Source: Mugil cephalus (taxonomy: Eukaryota; Chordata; Actinopteri; Mugiliformes; Mugilidae). From it: a stretch of 64,000 bases of DNA. Each line of letters starts with the position of its first letter. Position 1 is the stretch's first letter. This document shows positions 1 through 13,264 of the stretch, one piece after another. The stretch spans positions 13,806,397 to 13,870,396 of the forward strand of contig NC_061790.1 in assembly GCF_022458985.1 (NCBI RefSeq), given 5' to 3'. The position numbers were made by a program, and so were the translations under genes. Under the pieces are notes generated by a model. The model ran no database searches, was not told where the DNA came from, and saw nothing but the letters and a program-made list of their open reading frames with translations.

Positions 1-2640
<2,640 letters not shown>

Positions 2641-3459
2641 ACAGTGCAGCCTGTGGTACTGGGGGTTCCCAATCTTTGTGGACGGACTACACATATTTGA
2701 GGATTACACATATTTTCCCCTAAAGCCGTTGACGCACGATTCCAAATGTATTGGGCAGCGTATCCCAAGTAACTCCTCCTAAAAACAAAGTATTTAAATT
2801 GAATATGCAACTGGAAAGAAAGTAAACGTTATGTATTTTTAATATTTTTCTGATTGACCGATTGGTCAGTATGGTTCTTCCTTGTTTGTGTTGCTTTACT
2901 GACCGATTACTGCTCACCACAAATGGGTAAAAAATTATGTATTAGGGTTTTCCGCTCTGCAACCTGTGATCACAAAAACTGTTGTATGAGTCTAAATATT
3001 GCCATATTGGCTGTAGTCACACACACAGAAGACCAGTTAAACCAGTTATGGCCGCGTGCATCACGATGCTGCTCCAGTGGTAGTTGATGGTAAACACCTG
3101 CAGTAACACCACTCATCAAGGTGCGTACATAAGAGCTGCAAAGAAATTTTCCGCAGTGATACCCACGTTTGTCAACAGTAACCTTGTAAATCACACTTTT
3201 CTTTTGTTTCCTGTAAAAGCAATTTCAGGGCTTTATTGGTACATTTTATTTTGACTTATGGAGACCAGTACTGAAGCCTGAAGAGTTATATTCAACCTAC
3301 CAAACATAAGATATACTTAGATAGTTGGAGAAGTTGTTACACAACCATGTTCGAAACTTAATATTCACTTCTAGTCTCCCTATCTTCATGCCGCCTATAC
3401 TACAATTATGATTTTTACACTATATTATACCAATTTGCTGCAAATACACAGATCACGCA
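2641..3459. other. Intergenic, upstream of yy1
   Basis: This AT-rich stretch between the yy1 promoter and a transposon relic contains no open frame resembling a known protein. DEGS2, which lies between EVL and YY1 in human, is not recognisable here on either strand. Confidence 0.6.
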
Positions 3460-3850
3460 TAACATTATGACCACCTTCCTAATCTTGTGTAGGTCTCCCT
3501 TGTGACTCCAAAACAGTTGTGACTCGTCAGAGAATGGACATGGGAGTTCTGAGGGTGTCCTCTGGTGTCCAGCAACAGGATGTAGTTAGTGACAGGGCTT
3601 TGGGTCCTATAGGTTGAGGGGAGGAGTCTCTGTGGATCATCCCACATATACATGATCAGTTTGGGTTCTAGTGAATTTGGAGGCCAGGTCAACACCTTGT
3701 GTTGTTTTTCATGTTTTTTGAGTTGTTCCTAAACCGTTTTTGTGTGTGTGTTTGTGTCAGGCTGCATCCTGCTGGTGATGGCTGCTGCCATCAAGGACCA
3801 TCATTGCTATGGGGTGGGGGTGTCTGCTCTAGTTTACGTGAGTGGTATAT
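3460..3850 (-). mobile_element. Tc1/mariner-like transposon relic (copy 1)
   Basis: It starts with the terminal motif CATAACATTATGACCACC and continues about 390 bp. The minus-strand frame at 3465-3695 contains LTWPPNS, the conserved C-terminal catalytic-region signature of fish Tc1-like transposases (normally followed by a Pro-Asp-Leu-Asn-Pro motif, here degraded to LEPK). The rest is stopped and shifted. A related copy lies at 19717-20195. This is a dead, internally deleted copy. Confidence 0.8.
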
Positions 3851-4202
3851 AACATTTTTTATTTATGTATGTTTTTTACTATGATGTAAGCCTGCATTCA
3901 TTTTAAACTTATCCTTTGAAATGATTTAGCACCAATTTCTGCGGCACCCTAGTTGTGCAACATTAAAAACACAATAAGTCTGCACAGAAACAGCTCGGAT
4001 GTTTCACACTTCCCTGCGCTGCATCAGTTCTAACTTATGGCCCCTATTCAATAAGAACAGGTTTTTGTGTTGAGGAAAAAAAAAATACTGAAGAAAAGAA
4101 ACATTTTCTGTCACACAAAAGCACCAGTCGGTTACAAAAACCATTCGAAACAGGCACAAATGGAGCAAGACAACCTCATTTATCCAAGACATTGTTCACA
4201 GT

Positions 4203-5195
4203 TTTATTTGAATTCATTTTAAACGTAGTGCGTTTCTTTTTTTTTTCTTTTTTTTTGTCGTTGTCGAACCAGGAAGCACTTTGTCATAAAAGGAGGGAAT
4301 AAAATAAAATAAAATAAAATACTTCACCACATCCTTGCAGCCAATAAACATTTTATTAACAACATGATCACAAATACTCTGGTGTATTATTTCTTTCTTT
4401 CTTTTTTTTTTTTTTTTAGATTTTAGTTCATAAGATTGCAATATCCAAAGAAGTTTATTATTCCACTCTTGGTTTCAGGTCAAAACCTGTTTTTATTTTT
4501 TGCTGCCATGGTTCCACATATAACTGTGTTGTCGAAAAGGATAAAAAACCTTAAAAAAAAAAAAAATGTTTCAGGTGAGATTAAGACAAAGAAAGTTTGG
4601 TCTCAAATGTAACTCAAACAAAACCAATATATCTATAAAAAAGTGTGACATAAAATTATGTGCAATAATATTACTGACATTATCATTACTATCATATTCT
4701 TAGAATTGTTTCCTGTTATTACCATTGTACCTACTACACTACTACCACTCATATAACGTTACACTGACAATCATAAGAATGATAGTAATAATAATGAAAA
4801 TGATAGTAATAATTAAAAAACTTTAAAACTAACTTGTGAAAAAAGCGAAACAAATGAGATACCTTTTCCTTTGGGCCATGAACAGAGGGGAGAACTGGGC
4901 TAACGAACAGACAAAAATGTTAAGAAATCAGAGTAATCAGTGCGAGAGTGTGCCCCATTCACGTCTTTCTCTCAGAACGAACAAATGTTACACGGACATG
5001 TGTGAGGTGTTACAGTAACGCTGCCACGTTGCTTCAACACCACAGCTGGACAAGATGAGTAGATGTCACAGTTTGGGCCTCCGTTCCTGACTTCTTCTCC
5101 TCCTTCCTCCTCCTCCTCCTCTTCAGGGCCACAGCAGCTGCTGCAGGGGCAATGGTTCCAAAAGGGGGTTCATGTCTGGGAGAAGCTCTCAAAGA
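4203..5195 (-). other. evl: evl 3' untranslated region (estimated)
   Basis: This sequence follows the evl stop codon at 5196-5198. AATAAA-type signals on the minus strand (TTTATT on plus) occur at 4203-4208 and again near 4454 and 4492, so transcripts could end at about 4190 or earlier. The region is AT-rich and includes a T-rich run (4237-4258) and an AAAAT short tandem repeat at about 4298-4320. The end is an estimate. Confidence 0.5.
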
Positions 5196-5233
5196 TTATG
5201 TCGTGCTAACTCGACTGAGTTCATGTCTAATGG
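5196..5233 (-). CDS. evl: evl exon 13 (last coding): C-terminal tail
   Basis: The exon encodes (A)IRHELSRVSTT and a TAA stop. The ending matches the IRQELSGISTT C-terminus of EVL proteins. The acceptor is ccctgcag, and the phase (two bases completing an Ala codon) agrees with exon 12. The residues finish the tetramerisation helix. Confidence 0.95.
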
Positions 5234-6200
5234 CTGCAGGGAGAGAGGACACGAGAACGAACATTCGGTCAGTGGTACAATTAATACGGATGGCTTTATC
5301 TATCAGCCTGATGTTCAGATTTATTATTTCAAGAATAAGAGACAAAGAGCAAACAAATTGTTCTTACATTGAAAAAAAAAATAATAAACAGATTCTACTC
5401 ACTGTAAACTGTGTAATTACCACTAGCACATTTAACTATAAGGTAAATTGACAGGTGTAAGTAATTTAGTCATCTATAAATATATTGTACATGTTAATGC
5501 GGTTTTTATAATGGAAATTTGATTTATCTCTAATAGTATTTTACAGTGTAGTATTATTCTAACAAATGGCCTCTAATTTAATATTTATTATCATTATTGC
5601 ACAGTATTGTATTTTATTACAACACTGCATAGCAATATACATTTACACTACCAGTCAAAAGTACTGGTGTGCACTTTTGACTGGTAGTGTACATGTTTGT
5701 GAAACATATATTTTATTACAATCTACTGTGTAAAAACCAATTTATCCAAATTTCAGAATGATCTTTTTAAGTATTATTGTTCCTATAACATGTCATAATA
5801 ACTATGTAATGTATTGTACTTGTTGTTAAAGTGTACATTTTTGTAATAGTTTAAGGATCAGAGGAAACATAAAATATACAACATTTTTACCTAATTAAAA
5901 AAATACACTATTACACTATTATACAATAACTAATAAAATAATAACACTGATGTATCCTGGAAAATCCAGAAATGATCCATTTCTCCAAATGTTGTGTCCC
6001 TGTATATTACACCTGTATGTAATGTCCATGGGAATCTAGTGCAACCTAGTGGTTACATCTGTACATAACTACCAAACTCCCTCAGTCCCTCTGGGTAGAT
6101 TTCCAATTAAATATTCATTAACATAAATTAGGAAAGAGACGGTGTTCCAACAGGCTGACTGATTACCCTCTCCAGGCTTGCGAGACAAAATTAAACTTAC
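5234..6200 (-). other. evl: evl intron 12
   Basis: This 967-nt AT-rich intron contains the small palindromic element at 5644-5691. Apart from that nothing recognisable was seen. Confidence 0.85.
5644..5691. repeat. Minimal Tc1-type palindrome (TIR pair with TA ends)
   Basis: Two perfectly complementary 19-nt arms (5644-5662 and 5673-5691) flank a 10-nt centre. The arms begin and end with TA and contain CACTACCAGTCAAAAGT, the terminal sequence of a common fish Tc1-like element also seen (diverged) at 15007. It looks like a TIR-TIR remnant at a TA target. Confidence 0.7.
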
Positions 6201-6258
6201 CATCGATGATTTCGTCCTTCACTTTGTGCAATTCACGGAACACCTCATCCAAGATTTC
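6201..6258 (-). CDS. evl: evl exon 12: tetramerisation coiled coil
   Basis: The exon encodes EILDEVFRELHKVKDEIID, the heart of the EVH2 tetramerisation helix (compare EILEEVVRELHKVKEEIID in mammalian EVL). It enters in phase 0 and leaves in phase 1, with donor GATG|gtaagt. Confidence 0.96.
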
Positions 6259-6412
6259 CTATTGAAGCACAAACAAAAACCGTAATAGTTTGCAATATGT
6301 CACAGATTTCTTTAGTTACATCATGAATCTCTGGAACAAGTGAAATAATCATTCAAATGATCCTTTGAATCTTGATTAAATATGCAGTCCATACAGCTCG
6401 TGTTTTCTTTAC

Positions 6413-6473
6413 CTGTTTCATTCTATCGAGGTCTAATGAGTCTGTGTCGCTGCCACTCCCTACGGGTCGTACC
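6413..6473 (-). CDS. evl: evl exon 11: lead-in to the tetramerisation helix
   Basis: The exon encodes VRPVGSGSDTDSLDLDRMKQ, matching the MKPAGSVND...DLDRMKQ segment of EVL. The acceptor is taatgcag and the donor AACAG|gtaaag. The intron to exon 10 is only 104 nt, and no counterpart of the mammalian EVL-I insert (SPEAKSPLQSQ) was seen in it. Confidence 0.95.
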
Positions 6474-6577
6474 CTGCATTATAAAAAGAAATAAAAGAAA
6501 TTATTCTCTCTTACGCTGACTGTTGTTGTTCTACTCCACAGACGTATCCACAGAGTTGAGGAGCTTTCAGTTCTCAC

Positions 6578-6635
6578 CTTGAAACCATGGACCTGTCTGC
6601 AGAGTTAGCTCGGTCCCAGGGCTTCTTTGCTCCAT
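6578..6635 (-). CDS. evl: evl exon 10: KPWDR linker
   Basis: The exon encodes (D)GAKKPWDRANSADRSMVS(R), matching the conserved RKPWERSNS motif of EVL and other Ena/VASP proteins. The acceptor is catctag and the donor TCAAG|gtgaga. The phase agrees on both sides (1 in, 2 out). Confidence 0.95.
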
Positions 6636-7304
6636 CTAGATGACATGGAACAAGGTAAGATGAAATTTCTTAACAGTAAAACCACATATAGCACTAATAT
6701 CACAGTTATGCTCAGGTATGTAAAATATCTGGCTAATCTCTCATTTTGCTTTAATACACTTGATGATACTAGGTGCAGTACTTTGTATATCACAGTGAAT
6801 CGTGTAATATCTAAAATATGACCAGAGAATACAATAAATTATATCATTGTTCCTGTTTTCAATTAACTTTTGCTTTCAAAGGATCAGAAACCTGGACACT
6901 GTTATCACCACGTAAGCAGGGATATGAATAGCCAAGCTTCTTCATTTGTCAACAAGATTACACCCAGGATGCTAATGTGCATGTAATGATGCTCTCATCT
7001 TCCTAATTATCTCATTAGTATTGCACTGTTGTACATTTCCATTTTTTTGCTTTTTAATTTTTTTACATTTCAGATTAAATCAAAGCAGCTTTATTTGCCA
7101 TGTATATCGCTACGCACGCCCTAGGAATTTGTTCTTTGCATTGAACCTATCCATGGGAGCACACTTGGAGCCCTGTGCAGCTATGCAAGGTTGGCACAGG
7201 TTGGATTTACACAATTCCCTCCGTGATAAACCTTCCAAGACACATGCATGCGTTACACTGTACATATGTAGATGGTCATGGTTTACTGAGATTAATGGTC
7301 CCAC
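6636..7304 (-). other. evl: evl intron 10-9
   Basis: This 669-nt intron shows nothing recognisable apart from T-rich runs around 7040-7070. Confidence 0.8.
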
Positions 7305-7356
7305 CTGTGGCATTCTGTCCACTCCTAGTGCTGGGTGATGGAGAATTTGGGTCATC
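7305..7356 (-). CDS. evl: evl exon 9: serine/proline linker
   Basis: The exon encodes DDPNSPSPSTRSGQNAT, corresponding to the EDPSTSPSPGTRAASQ region of mammalian EVL. It has acceptor tttttag and donor CACAG|gtggga, is 52 nt long, enters in phase 0 and leaves in phase 1. It is a flexible, phosphorylatable linker between the F-actin-binding motif and the tetramerisation helix. Confidence 0.92.
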
Positions 7357-7402
7357 CTAAAAACCAAAAATAATAAGAAGAATTCAATAAGCATCACAAA
7401 CA

Positions 7403-7435
<33 letters not shown>
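7403..7435. repeat. (CAT)n microsatellite in an evl intron
   Basis: Eleven CAT units lie in the intron between exons 8 and 9. Confidence 0.95.
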
Positions 7436-7705
7436 GGACACGGCAATATAAAGGAATAATGCAAATCTGCATTAAAGCAGTATAGCCTTCTTTAATCTGA
7501 TTATTTTTAGATTTTTTTCCCCGAACTAATGACTTCTTTCCTCTGTGTGTTTAACTGCAAGCTTGATGGTCATCTGTGTGTGATATAATCAGAATTGGCA
7601 TTATCCTGACACGTATCTAAATAATCACCCTAACGATCACAGCATATCACAGACTGAGCAGTGGCGTCGGGGATTGCAAACCATCACTGCTCTCATTTCA
7701 CTTAC

Positions 7706-7745
7706 ATTTTGGCTGTCCTCTGGCTTCTCTGAAGCTGCTTTCCTT
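7706..7745 (-). CDS. evl: evl exon 8: end of the F-actin-binding motif
   Basis: The exon encodes (R)RKAASEKPEDSQN, continuing LLAR-RRKAAS from exon 7 and matching the LLAKRRKAASQSDKP segment of EVL. The donor AAAT|gtaagt and acceptor tcccccag are both strong. It is 40 nt, entering in phase 2 and leaving in phase 0. Confidence 0.94.
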
Positions 7746-7894
7746 CTGGGGGAAAGAAGAAGCCTCAGATAAGAACAAGGAACTCATTTTTAGCGGTGTA
7801 ATAACAAGAAACGTGGATCTGGAGCTAAAGGCTGATTAACGACTCTGGGGAGCAGTTATGAGAGCGTTTTGCTTTGTCAGTTCTTTGCCCTGAC

Positions 7895-7992
7895 CTTCGT
7901 GCCAACAGAGCGTTCATCTCCTCCATCAGACCTCCGCTCCCCCCGCTTGTTCGGTTGGCTTCGCTTTTGGCGCCTGACGAGCTGTCCTCACT
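7895..7992 (-). CDS. evl: evl exon 7: F-actin-binding (FAB) segment
   Basis: The exon encodes SEDSSSGAKSEANRTSG and then GSGGLMEEMNALLAR. GLMEEMNALLARRRKAA is the FAB motif shared by all Ena/VASP proteins, here at about residues 266-283. It has acceptor tcctcag and donor CGAAG|gtcagg. Confidence 0.96.
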
Positions 7993-8137
7993 CTGAGGAG
8001 AGGAGAGGAGAAGAGAGAAGAGGTTACTTTGAGGAAATGGTAAACTTTTGAAGTGCGTTCAGGAGAGGTAATCCAGTTACATCCGCTGTGACTTAAAAAA
8101 GTATGATCAGAACATCAAGCACAAATTTGTGCCTCAC

Positions 8138-8385
8138 TCTTTGAACACGACGCAGTTTGGCTCCGGCGATCATAGCAGCGAGGCCCGTCGGCGCCGGGGG
8201 CTCATCCACGAGACCCCCTCCGCCCATGGGCAGTGGAGGCGGGAGGGGAGGTTGGGGCGCCACCGCTGAGGGCGGTGGTGGGCCTGGTGGGGGTGGAGGC
8301 GGAGGGGGTCCGCCCATGTTCATTGGCGGAGGTACTACTGGCGGGGCCACGGAGAGCACAGCAGGGTGGCCTTGGAAAGGAGAAC
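8138..8385 (-). CDS. evl: evl exon 6: proline-rich core and G-actin-binding motif
   Basis: This exon supplies residues 164-245. The proline-rich core has an eight-proline run followed by GPPPPSAVAPQPPLPPPLP, the type of segment that binds profilin-actin and SH3/WW domains. GLAAMIAGAKLRRVQR at the end is the G-actin-binding (thymosin-like/WH2-like) motif, matching GLAAAIAGAKLRRVQR of EVL. The core is shorter than in Mena. The exon is GC-rich relative to its introns, enters in phase 1 and leaves in phase 0. Confidence 0.97.
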
Positions 8386-8541
8386 CTGGAGGGAAAGGTC
8401 GACACGTGTAAACAAACTCGATTTATACAATAAGTGGCTGCACCTGTATTTGGGTTCATGCACTTCAGAAAGCAAACTATTTTTTTGTGTGCGTGAAGGA
8501 AGCGCTCTATCATGAGCAACCTGTGCCCTTCCGGTGTGTAC

Positions 8542-8609
8542 CTGAGTTGGAGGACCGTCGCTCCCGCTCCATGTGCGCCTGCATCTGCTGCTGCTGCTCC
8601 ATCATTTGC
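8542..8609 (-). CDS. evl: evl exon 5: Gln-rich linker with PKA-type site
   Basis: The exon encodes QMMEQQQQMQAHMERERRSSNS, equivalent to QVMEQHQQQ...ERRTSATG of EVL. The RRSS sequence (residues 157-160) keeps the basic-basic-X-Ser pattern of the PKA site conserved in VASP (Ser157) and Mena/EVL. The acceptor is cctttag and the donor CTCAG|gtacac. Confidence 0.94.
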
Positions 8610-10489
8610 CTAAAGGGACAGGAAGGAGACACAGCTGGGAACGTCATATCACAAAGGCTTAAACTAAATCATTGGCCTCCAGGAACAGTTCAGCCGACCA
8701 CACTAATAGCCAAGGAAATGTCTTCTCTCCTTAAGGCTGCACAACTTCAAAATGTAGTGACAGGGGATTTGAACTGCCCGATCTATTGCACAACGAATAC
8801 GGCAACGATTCTTCTTCTTTTTAGGTTATTTTTATTGCCAGTGTATTTTCAAGCAGTCTGGATGTTCTGATATGACGTTTGGAAGCCTTCTCATATACAT
8901 ACACATTCAACAGACACGGAGCGACGTTAGCATCCATCTGCACTTGATTTAGTAAAAAAAACACAAACGCTGAATTTGATTTGGGGACTAGCCTTAGTTC
9001 TAGTTTATATTAATTTGTGTAAAAATGAATTTAAGCTCTAGCAGATGGGATGTTTTTCCGTCTCGCAGTCAACACGCTGCAGGTAGTTTTGCGTAACTTG
9101 AAGCAAACTTCTCCACACGCTCATCATTTACCCGCCACTGTTGCACAGTCTTTATCACAGCGTGAATGTCTTTCTACCTCGCATCCATCCACCTCCAGCC
9201 CGCCTCCTTGCCCATGTCAAACCTCGCATGCCCGTCTATCTTTGATGTGAGAAGCATATGTATGTCACGGCTCGGGAGAGGGGGACGAAAGAGACAGCTC
9301 GCGGAGGGGAAGTGGAATTTTCCAGCTGTGTGGCGGACAGGAGAAGTGCTGAGACAGCAGCCTCCCCGATGTGACGGCAGCGCATGCAGCAGGAGCAGAG
9401 CTGCTGAGCAGTACCGCCTCGCCGCCACCGGAGAGAGCTCGGCCAAATTGATTTGCGTCCACCAACAGCAACACACAGACTCGCACATAAGAACCTACAT
9501 ACGTAAGCACACAATCTCCCTTCACAATCGCAGCCGTAATCCTTTGTGCCGGAGAAACCGTTTAAACCACACGGGATCAGACAGAGGCATAACTCCCATC
9601 ATATTTGTTCTCTTAAGCCCTGGCATTTGGTGTTCAGATGGACCAATAGGCACGGCTGACACAGGTTTAAAAATGGCTACAAAGACCTAGTTGTGCCTGA
9701 GGCTTTCTCTGAAGGGTAGAGAGGAAAATCAGCAGCTGTGGCAGTCAGGCAGGCCACACTGTAAACCATTTAACCCCCCACCCCACCACCACCACCAAGC
9801 ATCAATATGAATATCACTCATGCATTTTGGATTCTTCAATCTACCACTTTGATTCAGAAAAAAACCCTCATGTGTTTGAGACGTTCTTAAAAGGAGTCGC
9901 TAACGGCAGCTGTCTGCTTATCTCTGCTGCTTAAGTTCATGCTACCTCAGTGTGACAGGTTGTCATTAACATGGGGCGGCGTTTACCACCCTAATCCTAA
10001 CAGAGGGCACTCAAAGTTCATGCACTGGTGTGGAGATAATCCGGCGAAATATCCTGAAGAGAAGACATTAAACATGTAGGAAAATATGGAAGCAGGCACT
10101 TCACGACACATCGCCAGCAGGAAGCTCTCAACATAGCAAAGAATCATTTATCTCTTTCAATAATTCAGCCTTTGGAGTGTCACTCTGACTCTCGCATTGC
10201 TTTCTTGCAGATGGGCTTTTGAAATTGTCGAGAATGGTTTTGTCACGTGAACGTTTCTCAACGTTTTATACTGACACTGAATCCCATGAGCATTTTGGCA
10301 TCTTTCAGCTCATTGTTTTGGTTCCACAGACTACACCTGTACTGTTTTGGTCACAGCTGTAGCAGAACCAGATGTGTCCCTCAGGAGATGCTGACGCTGC
10401 TAAACTGAGAACGTAGTTCCTCGTGGGTGGAAGTGCTTCGGAAGCGAGAAGCTTTAAACATTCACATGCTGCCAGTAAATAGCTTTTAC
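8610..10489 (-). other. evl: evl intron 4
   Basis: This 1.9-kb intron includes a moderately GC-rich stretch at about 9170-9470 that is open in several frames. None of them resembles a known protein or has a phase-compatible splice frame that I could support. Confidence 0.7.
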
Positions 10490-10556
10490 CTCGCTCTCTG
10501 AGCCTCTATCTCATCTGAAGTCGGCCCGTTCTGGACTTGGCGCTGGAGAGCTGGAC
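10490..10556 (-). CDS. evl: evl exon 4: linker after EVH1
   Basis: The exon encodes PALQRQVQNGPTSDEIEAQRA, closely matching GPSSQRQVQNGPSPDEMDIQRR of EVL. It is 67 nt, with acceptor catttag and donor GCGAG|gtaaaa, and phases fit exons 3 and 5. Confidence 0.95.
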
Positions 10557-13054
10557 CTAAATGAAAGCAGAAAAGGAGAAAGAGACGCAGATAAAGTGGA
10601 GCTGGCCTTAGTAATCCATTACCAGTATTATACTGATGATTAAAATTAGTGCCAGTCAAGACAATTAACTACCAAATGACGGGGAATTAAACAGCAGATG
10701 ATCATTATGCCTTATCTTTTTTATAATGAGTAATGTGTAATGAAAAGCATATTAATCCCTCACTCTGCGTTAATTGGCGTAAACTGATTCCTCTACTCAT
10801 AGTGTTGAAGGCAAGAACAACATGATCCACAGTTGCTTGACCCTGAAGTCACGGTGATCTTCTGTTTACTCCTTCAGTTTTGTTTATACAGCACCAACAA
10901 CAACCAAACAAGGCCTCACAGAACGTAGAGCTTTAACCTCGCAGAACAGGAACCGAGGAAACAGTCACAAGAAATAGACATTTTTATGGGATGAAAACCC
11001 TTGAGCAGAACCTGGCTCACATGGTGGGGGGGACCATATGTGTAATGACATAAGAACACTAAAATGAGCACAAACACACACAGGCCCATAACGTCAGCCA
11101 GATCTGTGATGAAATACAACTTGCCGATGGGTTATGGAAAGTTATGCGTGTTTTACGCTCTCCAAGCAGACTGGCCTAAACTGGAAACAGAGGAGTTTCA
11201 GTCCTTTTCAGGGAGCAGAGTTAGTAACGACACCCTGCAGCTTTTGTAACATCTGCTCTTAGAGTCGAGGTTCACAGACAGGGCAGAGTTTTACGTTTTT
11301 TAAAACACATACTCTAGGTACACCATCTACAGTATGTGTAATCAGAAAGGAATGTGACGCGCCAAGGGATCTGCAGTCTCTTTATTAATGCACACAAATC
11401 AGAGGAAATGAGTCTCACAATGAAAAGTACTGCATGTTCAGTCGGTCTTTCACTTCCCTCTTTCTCATGATAGGAGCTGCAGCGCACTTGCAGCGTAATC
11501 CCTTTAACACCGTGTGTGAGGTCTGCAGATGTAAATCCAGATAGGGAACGTAATTAATTTAAGACACGATAAGATGAGTGCAACAGGACGTCTGCTCGGG
11601 GATTACAATCGAATCTGACTGAATCAGTTTTCAGTGAAGCTGCTCTTATCGCCGAACTCCTCTGGCACAGTATTGATCTTCATTGTTCACCATGAGAGTG
11701 ACTTTAGAAGCTTTAGCACCAGCTCTTTTTAAGACTTAACAAATAGGATAGAAGAACTGGAGCAAAAGAGAAATCTTCCACTTTTATGGCGCTGATTTAT
11801 AATGGCTTTCCTCATAAACTCTAATGGTGAGCTGTGGAAGTGCAGAAAATTGTCCTTCATTTGGACGGGAAGACCGCGTCCTCCCCTCCGTCTAATAGAA
11901 GGTGTTCCTTACATTACAGTTTTACAACCCTACACAAGCCATTTTCAGGGTCAGTGCTCACTGACGATGCTCTGGACTGCTCGCATCCCTAATGGAAATG
12001 ACTCTGGCGGGCCGCGGGCGCTAATGGCTGCCATTGATCAAGTAACAGGAACCCAGAAATAACACAGGTTGACAAAAGGCCTGACTCATGCCTACTATCA
12101 GATACCTTATCCCACACACACACAGTTGTTGAAATGCCAACAAGCACCAGCTTTGTTTCATTATCTTTGCTTGTGTAGGGCTGTGCATGCAACATTTATT
12201 CACACGTAAAAATGTTGAAGGAGGAATGAGGACGCACACATTTAAGTCAACTCATCTAACTTTACTATTTTTTTTTTTTATGTTGTGTTTCTGAATGCTG
12301 GCAGTGTAAACATTTCCACTGGATTTCTATTTTGCCCCCATTTGTGTGCTTACTGCCAACTTTTATTTATCTATCTAGTCTTTATCAAGCCAGGAAGTTC
12401 CCAGTGAGATACAGTATCTCTTAAACCAGGTAGCCTTCGTCAGGATGGTGGTGGGAAAAAAGGGATAAAAATAAAATCTTTCACAAGTAGCTGTACAAAC
12501 ATATGGATACTTTAAGGCCTGCTTGGATTCCGATATGTTTCTTTAAACTCACACTCTACGGTATATAACGGGAGTACATGTTGGTCGCGTCTGCCATCAG
12601 GTCAAAACAACATCATGTTTTGTCTGCTTTTCACACTGGGCTGGTGTCATGTTACTCTGTCCTTTTTAAAACTTACATGTAGAAGTATACTAGTTGGTTA
12701 GTTAGAGTTTGCTCATTTGGTCCATTGCAATGCACAAATATGCACAGACTGTGCATGGATTAATCACCTAATCTATAAAATGTCCAAACAATGTGGGACA
12801 CTACAGGGTCTTAGATCATAAAAAGCATCTTCAAAGTGCTTCAAAGTAATTAAATCATTGATAAATTCTGTTTAGACTGACGAGAATAAAACAGAAAACT
12901 TGATTTTTTGAAATCTAGAACCAGAATCCAGGTGGATTAGTTCACATTGTTACCAAATGATTCTTAAGTGAATTAATTGTTAATTGCTCAAGAGTTGCAC
13001 ACACACTGCACACAGAAACTTCAAACCATAGTTGTCACACAGAGTTTTTACTAC

Positions 13055-13264
13055 CTACACGACATGCTGAAGAAGAGAAACCGGCTGTAGCAGACACAGA
13101 GGCACTGACAGAGCCACTCGCCCCTGACCATCTCTCGCCTTCCCGCTGCCCTTCCTCTTCCTCTTCTCCTTCCTCCTCCATCGCCTCCCTCTCCAGTTCC
13201 ACTTTTACCTCACCTGCCTGCCTCTTTCCCCTCCTCCCATTCTCCTGCTCAGCAATAGTATCAC
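13055..13264 (-). other. evl: Candidate acidic cassette exon in evl intron 3
   Basis: This 210-nt stretch is open on the minus strand and would enter and leave in phase 1, the phases of the flanking exons 3 and 4, so it could be included without frameshift. The peptide is Glu-rich (VELEREAMEEEGEEEEEGQR) and then Ser-rich. The donor GTGTAG|gtagta is acceptable. The acceptor gatgacag lacks a pyrimidine tract, which is the main argument against it. Mena carries an alternative exon at this same position after EVH1. It may only be a GA-rich low-complexity run. Confidence 0.25.

Noticed and set aside
8157..8433. Gly-rich plus-strand frames over evl exon 6
   Set aside because: They are mirror images of the proline-rich exon on the minus strand.
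9166..9690. 174-codon plus-strand frame inside evl intron 4
   Set aside because: It has no family resemblance. Overlapping frames are open on both strands, which points to base composition rather than coding.
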